Shown one piece after another: positions 1 through 8,878 of a stretch of DNA of 64,000 nucleotides. The stretch spans positions 1-64,000 of the forward strand of contig NZ_JAKREW010000029.1 in assembly GCF_022347545.1 (NCBI RefSeq), written 5' to 3'. Source of the stretch: Terribium retamae. Its GTDB lineage: Bacteria; Pseudomonadota; Alphaproteobacteria; Rhizobiales; Rhizobiaceae. Position numbers and translations under genes: made by a program. The first letter of the stretch is position 1; every line of letters begins with the position of its first letter. The notes beneath the pieces are model-generated. The model worked only from the letters and a program-made list of their open reading frames with translations, was not told the origin of the DNA and made no database searches.

Positions 1-2
1 CA

Positions 3-311
3 ATCGTAGTGCCTACCGGCGGTGATGGCACCGGAGGCGCTGCTGCCGGCGGCAATGGCGGCGCAGGCGGCGCAGGCGGCATCGTGACGAACGGAGCCGG
101 CGGTGGCGGTGGTGATGGCGGCATGTGGGGATCCAACAATGGCCATGACAGCTATGTGAATGGCCTGTCTGAAGCCCATGCCGATGCGACCATCGACACC
201 AGCGCGTTCAACCAGAGCATCGTCACGGGCGCCAATCTGATGGAAAACCTGCTCAGCCAGACGATCGTTGGCGGGAACTACGACAGCATGAACAACGGCG
301 ACGATTCCTGA
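3..311 (+). CDS. Gly-rich protein, C-terminal part (5' end outside window)
   Basis: The reading frame is open from the first complete codon, so the gene probably begins upstream of the window; a GTG at 9 is the first possible start inside it. The visible product is about 100 residues: a Gly/Ala-rich stretch of some 40 residues, then a region with NQSIVTGANLMENLLSQT and GGNYDSM that resembles the repeat unit of the 714-residue protein encoded next (its units carry GGNYYDANIISQTN). Gly-rich C-terminal segments next to a type I exporter are usual in exported proteins, so this is plausibly a second substrate of the same system. The gene ends 100 bases before the next start, and a strong hairpin lies between them. 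Function otherwise unknown. Confidence 0.6.
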   Translation: MVVPTGGDGTGGAAAGGNGGAGGAGGIVTNGAGGGGGDGGMWGSNNGHDSYVNGLSEAHADATIDTSAFNQSIVTGANLMENLLSQTIVGGNYDSMNNGDDS

Positions 312-331
312 GGATGTTGCTCCCACGAGCT

Positions 332-361
332 GTGACTACGCGGTGCGTGCCGCGTAGTCAC
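332..361 (+). terminator. strong intergenic hairpin
   Basis: Perfect 12-base-pair inverted repeat (GTGACTACGCGG and its complement) with a 6-base loop, between the Gly-rich gene and the 714-residue gene. No T-run follows, so it may be an attenuator or an mRNA-stabilising hairpin between two co-transcribed secreted-protein genes rather than a simple terminator. Confidence 0.5.
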
Positions 362-411
362 CAATCGCGTTACGCCAGGCGCGACGCGGCGGCAGATGGA
401 AGGACGGCTCC

Positions 412-2556
412 GTGTATTTGGACAGGATAAGCGAGGCGATCGCCCACTTTATAGGGCTGTTCCACATTGCGGCGGAACAGTCGCGGTTGCGCGACGACTA
501 CCTTGAGTTCAAAGCCCGGCAGGTAACGCCGGATCCGACGCCGCCGGACGACCATCTTCCGATCGCCTTTCGATCTCCATATGATTTCAACGACCCCGAT
601 CCGGGCCTGCACTATGTTCCAGCTGGTCCTGAGCTCGAAAAGCAGTCCACGCTAACCCAACTGGCCTACGTCCGGATGGGGATTCCGATCGGCGCCGAGG
701 TGCCGCCCGTGGTCTATCCCGACTACCTTGCGCTTACGCCGCACCTCTCTCAGGCGGCGTATCAGACGGCCCATTCCGGCGCTCCGGTTTTCAAGCTCGA
801 ACCTGTCGGCTCCGTCGCTGTGCATGTCGCGCAGATCAACAACCTTTTCGACAATGATTTTGTCACTGTCGGCGCAACAAACGTCGATTTCCATTCGATC
901 GGTTCGCCGAACGTTGTTCTCGAAACGCTGCATAACGACGCGCTGCAATTCCTTCCGATCCAGCCGCTATCGTCGGGTATCCCCGCCGACATCGGTTCCT
1001 TCGTCGCCGACACGGCGGCGTCGCTCGACCGGTTTGCCGAGGCAGCCAGCAAAATGGCGGAGGAGCCTGCCCCAGACAGTTCAGGCGACGCCTCTTCCTT
1101 GCCCGCCGATGCCGACGGGATTTCCGTTCACGCGCGTGTCTCGGTCGTGACGGAGCCGGTTGGAAGCGGGACATATGTCAACGGGCAGGTGGCGGAAGAG
1201 CCGGAACTGAACGACAAGCTTCCAGCGGCATCCCCTCTTGTCCATGAACCGGCGTCGACCGCTTCCGGCACAGATTCGAACGGTGGCGACCCTGAGGCCG
1301 GCAATGTCGGGTCGACCGTCACCGGAGGTACGGTCCACGGAGAGGGCCTAGTGTCGACAGGCACCTCTGTGGAACTCAGCACCGGCGGCAATGCCCTGGT
1401 CAATTCCGCAACCGTGATAAACGCCGCGCTTGCTGGCGGAGTCTTCGCGGTGGCCGGCAATCATTTCTCGCTCGATGCCATCATCCAGATCAATGCGTGG
1501 AGCGATTCCGATGCGATTGGATCGAGCGTGAACGGCTGGGACGCCGCCAAGCATCAGGCCGCGACCGCAGCATTCAACATCGCGGAGATGGTGCGAATAG
1601 ACGGAGCCGAAACCGGGGGCGACGATCAAGCTGCCGTTGCATTCCCACGCAGCTGGGTTGTCACGGAGATCAGCGGTGACTTCATTTCCCTGAATTGGAT
1701 ACAGCAACTCAATTTCGTCATTGATCACGACACTGCGGTCATTTCCTCTTCCTTCGGGGTGACGACACAGGTCGGCACCGGCGGGAACCAGGCCTTCAAC
1801 GGCCTCTCGATATTCGATCTCGGAAGAAGCTACGATCTCGTGCTGATCGGCGGAAATTACTACGACGCGAATATCATCTCGCAGACGAATGTGCTTCTCG
1901 ACAACGACATCGTGGGTGCGGTTGCCGGGTTTCATAGCTCCGGCCACGGCTCGGCGTCGACCGGTGACAACCTGCTCTGGAACAGCGCCAGCATTATGTC
2001 GGTCGGCTCCGGGGCCGCGGAGGGATTGCCGGACGGCTTCCTGCACGCGATCCAGGAATTCGGGAACGGCAACAAGACGCTTTCCTCAGAGGTGTTGAAC
2101 GACAGCGCCTTCCTTGGTCTTCCCGGCCTCAAGGTTCTCTACATCTCGGGCAGCATCTACGACCTGCAATATATCCACCAGACCAATGTGCTTGGCGACG
2201 CCGACGAAGTCGCGCTGGCGATGGACTCTGCCCTTCAGGCCGTCGACGGCAATTGGTCAATAACGACCGGCTCCAATGCTCTCGTCAATTCGGCCCAGAT
2301 CGTCGATGTCGACCCGGGCAGTGAGATCTATGTCGGGGGTGATCGCTACACGGATGAACTGCTGGTTCAGACCGACGTCATCCGCACCGATCACCTGCTG
2401 GAGACACAGGATGCCGATCATCTTGTCAATGAAGCAGTGGCATTCCTCAGCGATGACATGGCCGGCTCGGGCCATGACGACCCGGTTTCACATTTGACGG
2501 ACCCACTCGATGTCCATCCCGGTCACAGCGACATCATGCAGTCAGTAGTTTCCTGA
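412..2556 (+). CDS. repeat-containing protein, likely type I secretion substrate
   Basis: A 714-residue protein started by GTG with a GGAAGGA ribosome site about 8 bases upstream. No signal peptide or membrane span is visible. A degenerate unit recurs at about residues 134-150, 347-369, 419-442, 478-501, 578-600 and 641-662. Each has a short strand-like stretch, GG or SG with an aromatic residue, a Q-[TIL]-N core and an Asp-rich end (for example ISQTNVLLDNDIV). Several are preceded by a TGxNxxxN segment. Asp-rich repeats suggest calcium binding, but canonical GGxGxDxxx RTX nonapeptides are absent. An ABC exporter and HlyD adaptor follow directly, so export by a type I system is inferred from context. 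I recognise no enzymatic domain. The acidic C-terminus with few Lys or Arg fits a C-terminal secretion signal. Confidence 0.75.
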   Translation: MYLDRISEAIAHFIGLFHIAAEQSRLRDDYLEFKARQVTPDPTPPDDHLPIAFRSPYDFNDPDPGLHYVPAGPELEKQSTLTQLAYVRMGIPIGAEVPPVVYPDYLALTPHLSQAAYQTAHSGAPVFKLEPVGSVAVHVAQINNLFDNDFVTVGATNVDFHSIGSPNVVLETLHNDALQFLPIQPLSSGIPADIGSFVADTAASLDRFAEAASKMAEEPAPDSSGDASSLPADADGISVHARVSVVTEPVGSGTYVNGQVAEEPELNDKLPAASPLVHEPASTASGTDSNGGDPEAGNVGSTVTGGTVHGEGLVSTGTSVELSTGGNALVNSATVINAALAGGVFAVAGNHFSLDAIIQINAWSDSDAIGSSVNGWDAAKHQAATAAFNIAEMVRIDGAETGGDDQAAVAFPRSWVVTEISGDFISLNWIQQLNFVIDHDTAVISSSFGVTTQVGTGGNQAFNGLSIFDLGRSYDLVLIGGNYYDANIISQTNVLLDNDIVGAVAGFHSSGHGSASTGDNLLWNSASIMSVGSGAAEGLPDGFLHAIQEFGNGNKTLSSEVLNDSAFLGLPGLKVLYISGSIYDLQYIHQTNVLGDADEVALAMDSALQAVDGNWSITTGSNALVNSAQIVDVDPGSEIYVGGDRYTDELLVQTDVIRTDHLLETQDADHLVNEAVAFLSDDMAGSGHDDPVSHLTDPLDVHPGHSDIMQSVVS

Positions 2557-2581
2557 GGCCAACATCCTATCGAGGGAGGCG

Positions 2582-4792
2582 ATGAACGAGCATTCGGGAA
2601 ATCACGCGGAAATGACGGCGACCCATCATGATGCCGAAACCGATTTTGGCGATCCCCGCAAGTCTGGCGCCACGCCGTCGGATGCCAACGAGAAGCTGGA
2701 CCAGCGGTTCGCGGTCTTCATGGCGGAGATCGATCGGGCGGCCGCCGAACTGAGGAGGAACAAGACAAATTCGATTTGGTTTCGTCCGGCCAATGACGAC
2801 GAGGAAGCAGCGCCCGGATTCGGTCGAGACGATTTTCGAAGCAAGGATAAGGATCCGGCGGAGGCGATGGACGAGCCGGCATTCGGGCGAAACGGACGGT
2901 TCCGGCGTCAGGGAGAGCGGGACATGGCTGCCGGCGGCCTCAAGTTGATGGATGCCGACAACGGTCCAATAAAGACGGAGGCGCACCTCTCCGGTTCCAA
3001 AACTCCGAAAAAGCGCGCCGGGAGTGCAGACGCTGGTACCGCCGACGTATTCCACCGTCGTCTCGGGCCGATCAATCTCGCCGACAATATGAAGGCTGGA
3101 ATACGCGCCGTCCGCCGCAATCTCGCAGTTGTCATGGCCTTTACTGTGGCGACCAACGTCCTGGTCCTTGCGATCCCGATCTATCTCTTCCAGATATCCG
3201 ATCGCGTGCTGACCAGCCGTTCGATCGACACGCTTGTCATGCTGACGATATTGATCGCAGGCGCAGTCGTCCTCAATGCTGTACTCGACGCCATCCGCCG
3301 TTTCATCCTGATGCGAACGGCGGTCGAAGTGGCGGTCCAACTCGGTGCGCCCATTCTTGGCGCCGCTGCCCGTGCTTCTCTTCATAGCAACGGGCGCGAA
3401 TATCAGACGCTCGGCGACCTGCAGCAATTGCGGTCGTTTCTCGTTTCGGGCACGCTCCTTGCGTTTCTTGATGCACCGCTGACGCCGCTGTTCATGCTTG
3501 CGGTATTTCTGGTGCATCCCCACCTCGGTTTCATCACGGTGGTCGCTGCCAGTCTGCTTTTGGTGATCGCGTTCATCAATCAACGGATGACCGCTGCGTC
3601 GTTCCATGAGGCAAACAATTTCCAGAGCAGGGCGAACCTGCATCTCGATTCCATGTCGCGCAATTCCCAGATCATCAACGCGCTTGCCATGATCCCGGAG
3701 GCGGTGAAGATATGGGGCCAGGATACTGCGGGGTCCTTAAAGGCCCAAGTGCTCGCCCAGGACCGCAACGTCATTTCCGCTTCGATCTCCAAGGGAATAC
3801 GCCTGCTTGCGCAGGTAGCCATGCTGGGGTGGGGGGCGTATCTTTCTCTGGAGGGCCAACTGACGGGCGGCATGGTCATTGCTGCTTCGATCATCGCCGG
3901 CCGCGCGTTGGCTCCTGTCGAAGGCGCCATCGAAGGTTGGCACCAATTCATCAATACACGTTCCGCCTATGAGAGGATTTCGGCTCTGCTCAAATCGTCT
4001 CCCTTGAATTTCGAGCGGCTGAAATTGCCCCGGCCGCAAGGACGGCTCGATGTCGAACGTCTGCTCTTCGTGCCGCATGGAACCAAGCGGGTCGTGCTGA
4101 ACGGGATATCGTTCACGCTCGCACCTGGTGAATCGCTTGCTGTCATCGGGGATTCGGGCGCCGGCAAGACAACGCTCGGCAAGATGCTTGTCGGTTCGAT
4201 CTTGCCAACATCCGGCAGCGTGCGTCTGGATCTGATGGACCTGCGCAACTGGGACCAGCGCCAGTTCGGTGAGAACATCGGCTATCTGCCCCAGGACGTT
4301 CAACTTTTTCCCGGCTCAATCAAAGCCAATATCGGCCGCATGCGTGAAGATGCCAGCGATGAGGACATCTACAAGGCCGCTATGCTGGCCGATGTGCACG
4401 AGCTCATCTCGAGCTTTCCCCAGGGCTACGAAACGATGGTCGCAGCCGATGGCGCGCCTTTGTCGGGAGGCCAGAAACAGCGGATCGCGCTCGCTCGAGC
4501 TTTTTTCGGCAATCCGCGCCTGGTCGTTCTTGACGAGCCCAATTCCAATCTGGACGGGGCGGGCGATGCTGCGCTGCTGCGAGCCCTAGCGCACGCGAAA
4601 GAGGAAAAGATCACGGTGATCACCATCACGCAACGGCCGTCGCTGCTCAATTGTGTCGACAAGATCCTGCTCTTGTCCAACGGCACCGTATCGATGTTCG
4701 GTGTGCGCCAGGACGTTCTCAAAGCTCTCGCGCCTTATAACGCCGCGAACGGCCGTCCCGCTGTGGCGCCCCAGACGGCACAGGTAGCGTGA
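2582..4792 (+). CDS. type I secretion system permease/ATPase
   Basis: Inner-membrane ABC exporter half-transporter of the PrtD/HlyB type, 736 residues. Residues about 180-460 form the membrane domain and 490-715 the nucleotide-binding domain, with Walker A GDSGAGKTT (523-531), signature LSGGQ (627-631) and Walker B LVVLDEP (647-653). It would energise export of the repeat protein encoded just upstream. Odd feature: about 165 polar, charged residues precede the first membrane span and match neither a C39 peptidase nor a C39-like domain as far as can be seen. PrtD-type exporters are normally about 580 residues. The start ATG has GGGAGGC upstream. The stop overlaps the start of the adaptor gene (TGATG), indicating one transcription unit. 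Confidence 0.92.
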   Translation: MNEHSGNHAEMTATHHDAETDFGDPRKSGATPSDANEKLDQRFAVFMAEIDRAAAELRRNKTNSIWFRPANDDEEAAPGFGRDDFRSKDKDPAEAMDEPAFGRNGRFRRQGERDMAAGGLKLMDADNGPIKTEAHLSGSKTPKKRAGSADAGTADVFHRRLGPINLADNMKAGIRAVRRNLAVVMAFTVATNVLVLAIPIYLFQISDRVLTSRSIDTLVMLTILIAGAVVLNAVLDAIRRFILMRTAVEVAVQLGAPILGAAARASLHSNGREYQTLGDLQQLRSFLVSGTLLAFLDAPLTPLFMLAVFLVHPHLGFITVVAASLLLVIAFINQRMTAASFHEANNFQSRANLHLDSMSRNSQIINALAMIPEAVKIWGQDTAGSLKAQVLAQDRNVISASISKGIRLLAQVAMLGWGAYLSLEGQLTGGMVIAASIIAGRALAPVEGAIEGWHQFINTRSAYERISALLKSSPLNFERLKLPRPQGRLDVERLLFVPHGTKRVVLNGISFTLAPGESLAVIGDSGAGKTTLGKMLVGSILPTSGSVRLDLMDLRNWDQRQFGENIGYLPQDVQLFPGSIKANIGRMREDASDEDIYKAAMLADVHELISSFPQGYETMVAADGAPLSGGQKQRIALARAFFGNPRLVVLDEPNSNLDGAGDAALLRALAHAKEEKITVITITQRPSLLNCVDKILLLSNGTVSMFGVRQDVLKALAPYNAANGRPAVAPQTAQVA

Positions 4793-6129
4793 TGACCACG
4801 AGCATCGCAAACGTTCATGATATCGAATGGTATGGCGAGGTGCCGCGTTCGATACGCAGGCATGCACTCGTCGGCCTGGCCCTGATCCTGGCTGTGTTTG
4901 GCGGTTTCGGGACATGGGCGGCGACCGCGCCGCTAGCAGCTGCGGTGATCAGCGCGGGCAGTTTCGTCGCAACCGGCGAGAACAAGGTGGTTCAGCACCT
5001 CGAAGGCGGGATCATCCAGGAGATACTGGTCAGTGAGGGTGATCACGTCACCGCCGGCCGGCCCCTGATCCGGCTCGACGGAATCGCCGCACAGGTGAAG
5101 CAGCGGCAGCTTTTTCTGCGCCAGGCGCGGCTCGAAGCGAATGCGGCGCGCCTTTCCGCGCAGGTCGCCAACAAGCCCGAAATCAAGTTTCCCGACATCA
5201 TTATCGACAACAGGAACGATAGCGACATCAGCTCGATCGTCGACGGACAGATCGCCAGTTTCCGTTCGGCCCAGAGCCGCGTGGAAAGCGAGGTCGGATT
5301 GCTCAAGCAGAACATGGAATCCCTGAAATTCCGTGCGGAAGGCTTCCGTCGGCAAAGTCGATCCATGTCCGAACAGCTTTCCTTCCTGCAGGAAGAATAT
5401 GCAGGGAAGCTGAAGCTTCTAAACCAGGGGCTCATGCGCAAGCCGGAGGTCAACGCGATCCAGCGGGCCATCGCCGACGCACAGGGCCAGATTGGCAGGC
5501 TGAATGCGGAAGTTGCCGAGACGGACGCCCAGGTGGAAAAATTTCGTCAGCAGATCGATCAGACAATCACCGAACTGAACCAGAAAGCGCTGGACGAGCT
5601 GCAAAGCAGCGAGGGGGAACTCGACGCCGTACGAGAGGAGGCCCGCCAGGCACAAAATATCATGCAGCGCTCGACGATAAATGCGCCGGTTTCGGGCACG
5701 GTTGTGCGGATGTATTATCACACTTCCGGTGGGGTCATCGAAAGCGGCAAGAAGATCCTCGAGATTCTCCCGGCCAACGTCCCGCTCATCATCGAGACGC
5801 AAATCCAGCGCAAGGACATAGACGCGGTCAAGCCGGGCCAGAGGGCAACCATCCACCTCGTTGCGCTCAATCGGCGTACGACGCCGGTGCTGTATGGCGA
5901 TGTCTACTACGTCTCCGCCGACGCCTTGTCCGATGCGGCGCTCCCGAACACCGAGGTTTATCTGGCGCGTATTCGCTTGTCGGCAAGCGAACTTGCCCGG
6001 ATTCCCGGCTTCACCGCGACACCAGGCATGCCTGTCGAGGTGATGATTGAGACGGCGGAGCGGACTTTCCTGGACTATCTGACAAAGCCGATCCGCGAAA
6101 GCATGTCGCGGGCTTTCACCGAACGATAG
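4792..6129 (+). CDS. HlyD-family type I secretion periplasmic adaptor
   Basis: Membrane fusion protein linking the ABC exporter to an outer-membrane TolC-type channel. It has a short cytoplasmic N-terminus, one membrane span at about residues 25-45, a lipoyl-like half motif (VVQHLEGGIIQEILVSEGD), a long coiled-coil hairpin (about 130-290, rich in Gln and Glu), the second lipoyl half (APVSGTVVRM) and a beta-barrel end. About 445 residues, the family norm. ATG at 4792 overlaps the exporter stop by one base; GTG at 4789 is a possible alternative. No TolC gene is seen in the window, so the outer-membrane channel must be encoded elsewhere. Confidence 0.93.
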   Translation: MTTSIANVHDIEWYGEVPRSIRRHALVGLALILAVFGGFGTWAATAPLAAAVISAGSFVATGENKVVQHLEGGIIQEILVSEGDHVTAGRPLIRLDGIAAQVKQRQLFLRQARLEANAARLSAQVANKPEIKFPDIIIDNRNDSDISSIVDGQIASFRSAQSRVESEVGLLKQNMESLKFRAEGFRRQSRSMSEQLSFLQEEYAGKLKLLNQGLMRKPEVNAIQRAIADAQGQIGRLNAEVAETDAQVEKFRQQIDQTITELNQKALDELQSSEGELDAVREEARQAQNIMQRSTINAPVSGTVVRMYYHTSGGVIESGKKILEILPANVPLIIETQIQRKDIDAVKPGQRATIHLVALNRRTTPVLYGDVYYVSADALSDAALPNTEVYLARIRLSASELARIPGFTATPGMPVEVMIETAERTFLDYLTKPIRESMSRAFTER

Positions 6130-6365
6130 CCGAATGCGGTCGCCGACAGCGTAGTCGCGGTATCGCCGTCGCGTTGTGTATGGATGTCAAAGGCGGATTG
6201 CGTTTGTGGGCCCGAAGATGCTTCGCGTTCAAGGTGGGACAAACCCTAGGGCGATCTGGAGTTTCCCGCAACACGGCTGTCGGCAATGCCGGCAAGCCCA
6301 TCGGCGAAAGGAACTGGCTACACGCTTGGTCGGACTATTCACGAGTTGGCAAGCAACTCCCCGGA

Positions 6366-6581
6366 TCAATGCGTCTGACCGTTCGCGAGCAATTCCAACA
6401 TCTCATTGCGCGAAAACCGCATCGTGTAGCGGTAGAGAGATTTGTCGTCGTAAAGGCCGCCAGCGCAAAACCGCAGTTCGACCTCATCGCCATTGATGTC
6501 CACCTCGACGAGATTAAGTGGCTGTCTAAGGATTGTCTTCTCGACCCCCGGCCGCTTTGCTGGCCCGATCTTTAAGTCCAT
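6366..6581 (-). CDS. small hypothetical protein, 71 aa
   Basis: Balanced composition, a good ribosome site (AGGGGC) before the ATG at 6581, and a plausible alternation of strands and a helix (VEVDINGDEVELRFCAG, then RFSRNEMLELLANG) suggest a real cytoplasmic protein. No family was recognised. A TTG start 24 bases upstream would add eight residues but lacks a ribosome site. It stands alone: the gene to the left is on the other strand and the HAD gene is about 390 bases away. Confidence 0.45.
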   Translation of the reverse strand: MDLKIGPAKRPGVEKTILRQPLNLVEVDINGDEVELRFCAGGLYDDKSLYRYTMRFSRNEMLELLANGQTH

Positions 6582-6971
6582 GATGAACTGCCCCTGCCGA
6601 CCCAATTGATGCGATTGGACGAAGGGTGCTCAACACACCCCTTCTCACAAATGTTGCCATTTGCGTCCAACCCAGGCCGGATGAACTGCCTCGTTGAATG
6701 AGGCCCACGTACATCTGGGAACTTTAAGAGCAACAGACTATCCTCTCGCAGGCCTGAGCTCCAGTCCCATTTGGGGTACTCCCGAAGACGTAATAGATGC
6801 CCAACTGGTATGATCACCAACGTCAACCGAGAAGATGATGTTCGCCTCCTGTCGCTGCGGGATCGCGTAATTCTGGAAACAGTTAGCGCCATCCAAACGG
6901 CATGACCTTTCGCTTTCCCGTCGTGGGCTGCGAACTGAAACGGGGACGGGGAAGCGCGCTAAGGCGTTCGA
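6582..6971. other. 390-base stretch without a convincing gene
   Basis: Lies between the start of the 71-residue gene and the end of the HAD gene. Short open frames occur in both directions, but none has a recognisable product or ribosome site. It should hold the promoter of the small gene. Confidence 0.4.
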
Positions 6972-7712
6972 TCAGGTCCCGCCCTTCGGTGACTTGCTCG
7001 CTGCACGATGTGCGGCTGAAAATTCGGCCAATGTCGGGAAATGGCCACCTATCTTTGGCAGCTTGTGTGGGCGCTTTGTTGCGCCCGAACCTTCCATTCC
7101 GAACCGGCGATCGATCCACACGGTGGCGAGCCCGCTAGCTTCCGCCGGTACGTGATCATGATACAAGCTCTGAGCGAGATGAAGCAGTTCGTCCTGCTGG
7201 ATACCCAGCTCCTGATCCAATCGTTGAATCAGAAAGTTGAAGTTGTTTGAGTCCGGCTTGTATGTGCCAATGTTCTCGGCGGTGTAGACCGCGTCGAATG
7301 TGACACCGAGGGTACGATTTGACGCCGCGAAGCTCTCGTCATCGATGTTTGACAGGACGACCAGCCTGTAGTGCTGCTTCAAGTAGCCAAGCGCTTCCCT
7401 CGAATCTGGAAAGGCAGGCCAATCCGGCACCGATCCACCAAAACGCTCGTGCAAATCGGCGTGTGCCGAGATGCCCCAGCGTCGGGCGAGCCTCGCATGC
7501 ACCACCGCCAGCAATGTCCTGTAGTGCAGGGAAGGCGTCTCTGCCTCCTGCATCGTCTCGACTTCTCCATAGGCTTCCAACGCCTCATTGCGGCAAATTG
7601 AGCGATTGCCTACGCTGAGAAGCGGCTGAAGCGCGTTCCAGATGCCGGTTTCCCAGTCGATAAGTGTACCGTAGACGTCGAAAGACAACGCCTTGAAGCG
7701 GGTGAAATCCAT
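6972..7712 (-). CDS. HAD-superfamily hydrolase, haloacid dehalogenase type II-like
   Basis: A 246-residue protein of the L-2-haloacid dehalogenase branch of the HAD superfamily. Motif I is FDVYGTLIDW, with Asp12 as the likely nucleophile; motif II is VVLSNID; the acidic motif is in the segment AQSLYHDHVPA, followed by GLATVWIDRR, typical of this branch. Family members hydrolyse 2-haloacids or phosphate esters; the real substrate cannot be read from sequence. The ATG start encodes MDFTRFKALSFDVYG, placing motif I where the family expects it. An AraC regulator gene lies just upstream in the same direction, 80 bases away, and could be co-transcribed or control it. Confidence 0.85.
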   Translation of the reverse strand: MDFTRFKALSFDVYGTLIDWETGIWNALQPLLSVGNRSICRNEALEAYGEVETMQEAETPSLHYRTLLAVVHARLARRWGISAHADLHERFGGSVPDWPAFPDSREALGYLKQHYRLVVLSNIDDESFAASNRTLGVTFDAVYTAENIGTYKPDSNNFNFLIQRLDQELGIQQDELLHLAQSLYHDHVPAEASGLATVWIDRRFGMEGSGATKRPHKLPKIGGHFPTLAEFSAAHRAASKSPKGGT

Positions 7713-7792
7713 TTTGTGATCCTCGCGCTGGCAAATTCTGCGCTTTCCGTAACGCGTGGCGAGGCGAATATCTTGGAGCCATCTCCCAGATT

Positions 7793-8545
7793 TTAGGCGT
7801 TTCCTTCCGTTCTTCCGAGGAGAAGCTTTCGAAGCGCGGCTGGAGATGTGCCGCGCTCTCGACGCATTATGCGTGTCAGAGCGCTCTGGTCCGCGTGGCC
7901 GCTTCGGACGGCCACCTCTGCGATGGTAAGGCGTGAGTCGGCGAGCATGCGTTCGGCGGCGTCAAGACGCATCGTAATCAGCTGTCCATGGGGCGTGGTT
8001 GCACGCCGCCTGGCGAACGCGTCGTGCAAGCGGGTAGAGCTCGTTCCCGCTGCCGCCGCGATATCGGCGATGCGAATAGGGCTGGCAAGTTTTCGCTTCA
8101 TGAACGCCATGGCTCGGCGGACGATGAGTTCAGTGCGATCGGGGTAATGTCGGTGATCGCGGATGCGATCGAGAAGCAGCGTTGTCCAGGCTTGTCGCAG
8201 CGGGGCAAGCGGCGGCAGCGAGGACGGGAACGCGGCCATGTAGTCGATCAGGCCGTGAACTTCCGGGCCGATTGCAAAAAATGGAGACGTATCTTCGCCA
8301 CCTGGTCGCGCGACGAAGCTTGCGGGCACATCCAAAACGATGAATTTATTCGATTGACGAGAGTAAAACGTATGTCCGCAACCGGCCGGTACGAACAAGC
8401 CGATACTCCCGGTGACCCGTCCCGCGTTGAAACCCAGGTCAATCTCAAGTGCGCCGACGACAGGCAAGATGACTTGATGGTAATCGTGCTGATGCTGTTC
8501 GACTTCCCCTGAGAATTTTCGAACTTCCACTATCGGTTCGTTCAT
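7793..8545 (-). CDS. AraC-family transcriptional regulator
   Basis: About 250 residues: an N-terminal cupin-like sensing domain with clustered His (EQHQHDYHQVILPV) and a C-terminal AraC double helix-turn-helix. The second HTH shows the typical IAEVAVRSGHADQSALTRIMRRERGTSP pattern, here in a SALTR rather than SHFSR form. Start chosen at ATG 8545 (MNEPIVEVRKF); a GTG four codons upstream is possible. The dehalogenase-like gene downstream in the same direction is a candidate target. The ligand is unknown. Confidence 0.87.
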   Translation of the reverse strand: MNEPIVEVRKFSGEVEQHQHDYHQVILPVVGALEIDLGFNAGRVTGSIGLFVPAGCGHTFYSRQSNKFIVLDVPASFVARPGGEDTSPFFAIGPEVHGLIDYMAAFPSSLPPLAPLRQAWTTLLLDRIRDHRHYPDRTELIVRRAMAFMKRKLASPIRIADIAAAAGTSSTRLHDAFARRRATTPHGQLITMRLDAAERMLADSRLTIAEVAVRSGHADQSALTRIMRRERGTSPAALRKLLLGRTEGNA

Positions 8546-8875
8546 CAACCAATCCACCCACGCGAAAACTGATGGATGACCCTTGCCCGGCGCGGCGAGC
8601 CGTTTGGTTCGCAGTCGTAGACAGAATTTCCATGATCGGGAAGCTGGCTATCTTCGCAATCTAACATGGGTCACAACGACACCCTGCGCGCCGATCCTCC
8701 GTTGTGGAAGCGATGCAGAGTTTGCAGACCGATGCTTGCTCTGGCGCGCTGGATGGCATCTTCGTTCATGGTCAAGCCCCTGCCGGTGCCATGACGCTCT
8801 GTCACCGATGGCGTTGACTCCTTATTACGCCTCAAATATCCTGAATTAGGGAATAATGGGTATCAATTAGGAATA
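8546..8875. other. 330-base intergenic region between divergent regulator genes
   Basis: Separates the AraC gene (leftward) from the HTH gene (rightward) and must carry both promoters. No gene is supported. The AT-rich right end carries a direct repeat described separately. Confidence 0.5.
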
Positions 8876-8878
8876 ATG
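8844..8878 (+). promoter_or_regulatory. 21-bp-spaced direct repeat over the HTH gene start
   Basis: AATTAGGGAATAATG (8844-8858) and AATTAGGAATAATG (8865-8878) lie 21 bases apart, two helical turns. The second copy contains the start codon of the HTH gene. The ATG in the first copy opens a four-codon frame (M-G-I-N-stop) that ends just before the true start. This could be an autoregulatory operator or a leader peptide; inference only. Confidence 0.35.

Noticed and set aside
1348..2046. Long minus-strand open frame inside the repeat-protein gene
   Set aside because: No ribosome site and no recognisable product; the plus-strand frame has repeats and operon context, so this is a shadow frame of GC-rich DNA.
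6174..6575. Plus-strand open frames after the HlyD gene
   Set aside because: Low-quality composition, no ribosome site, and they overlap the better supported 71-residue minus-strand gene.
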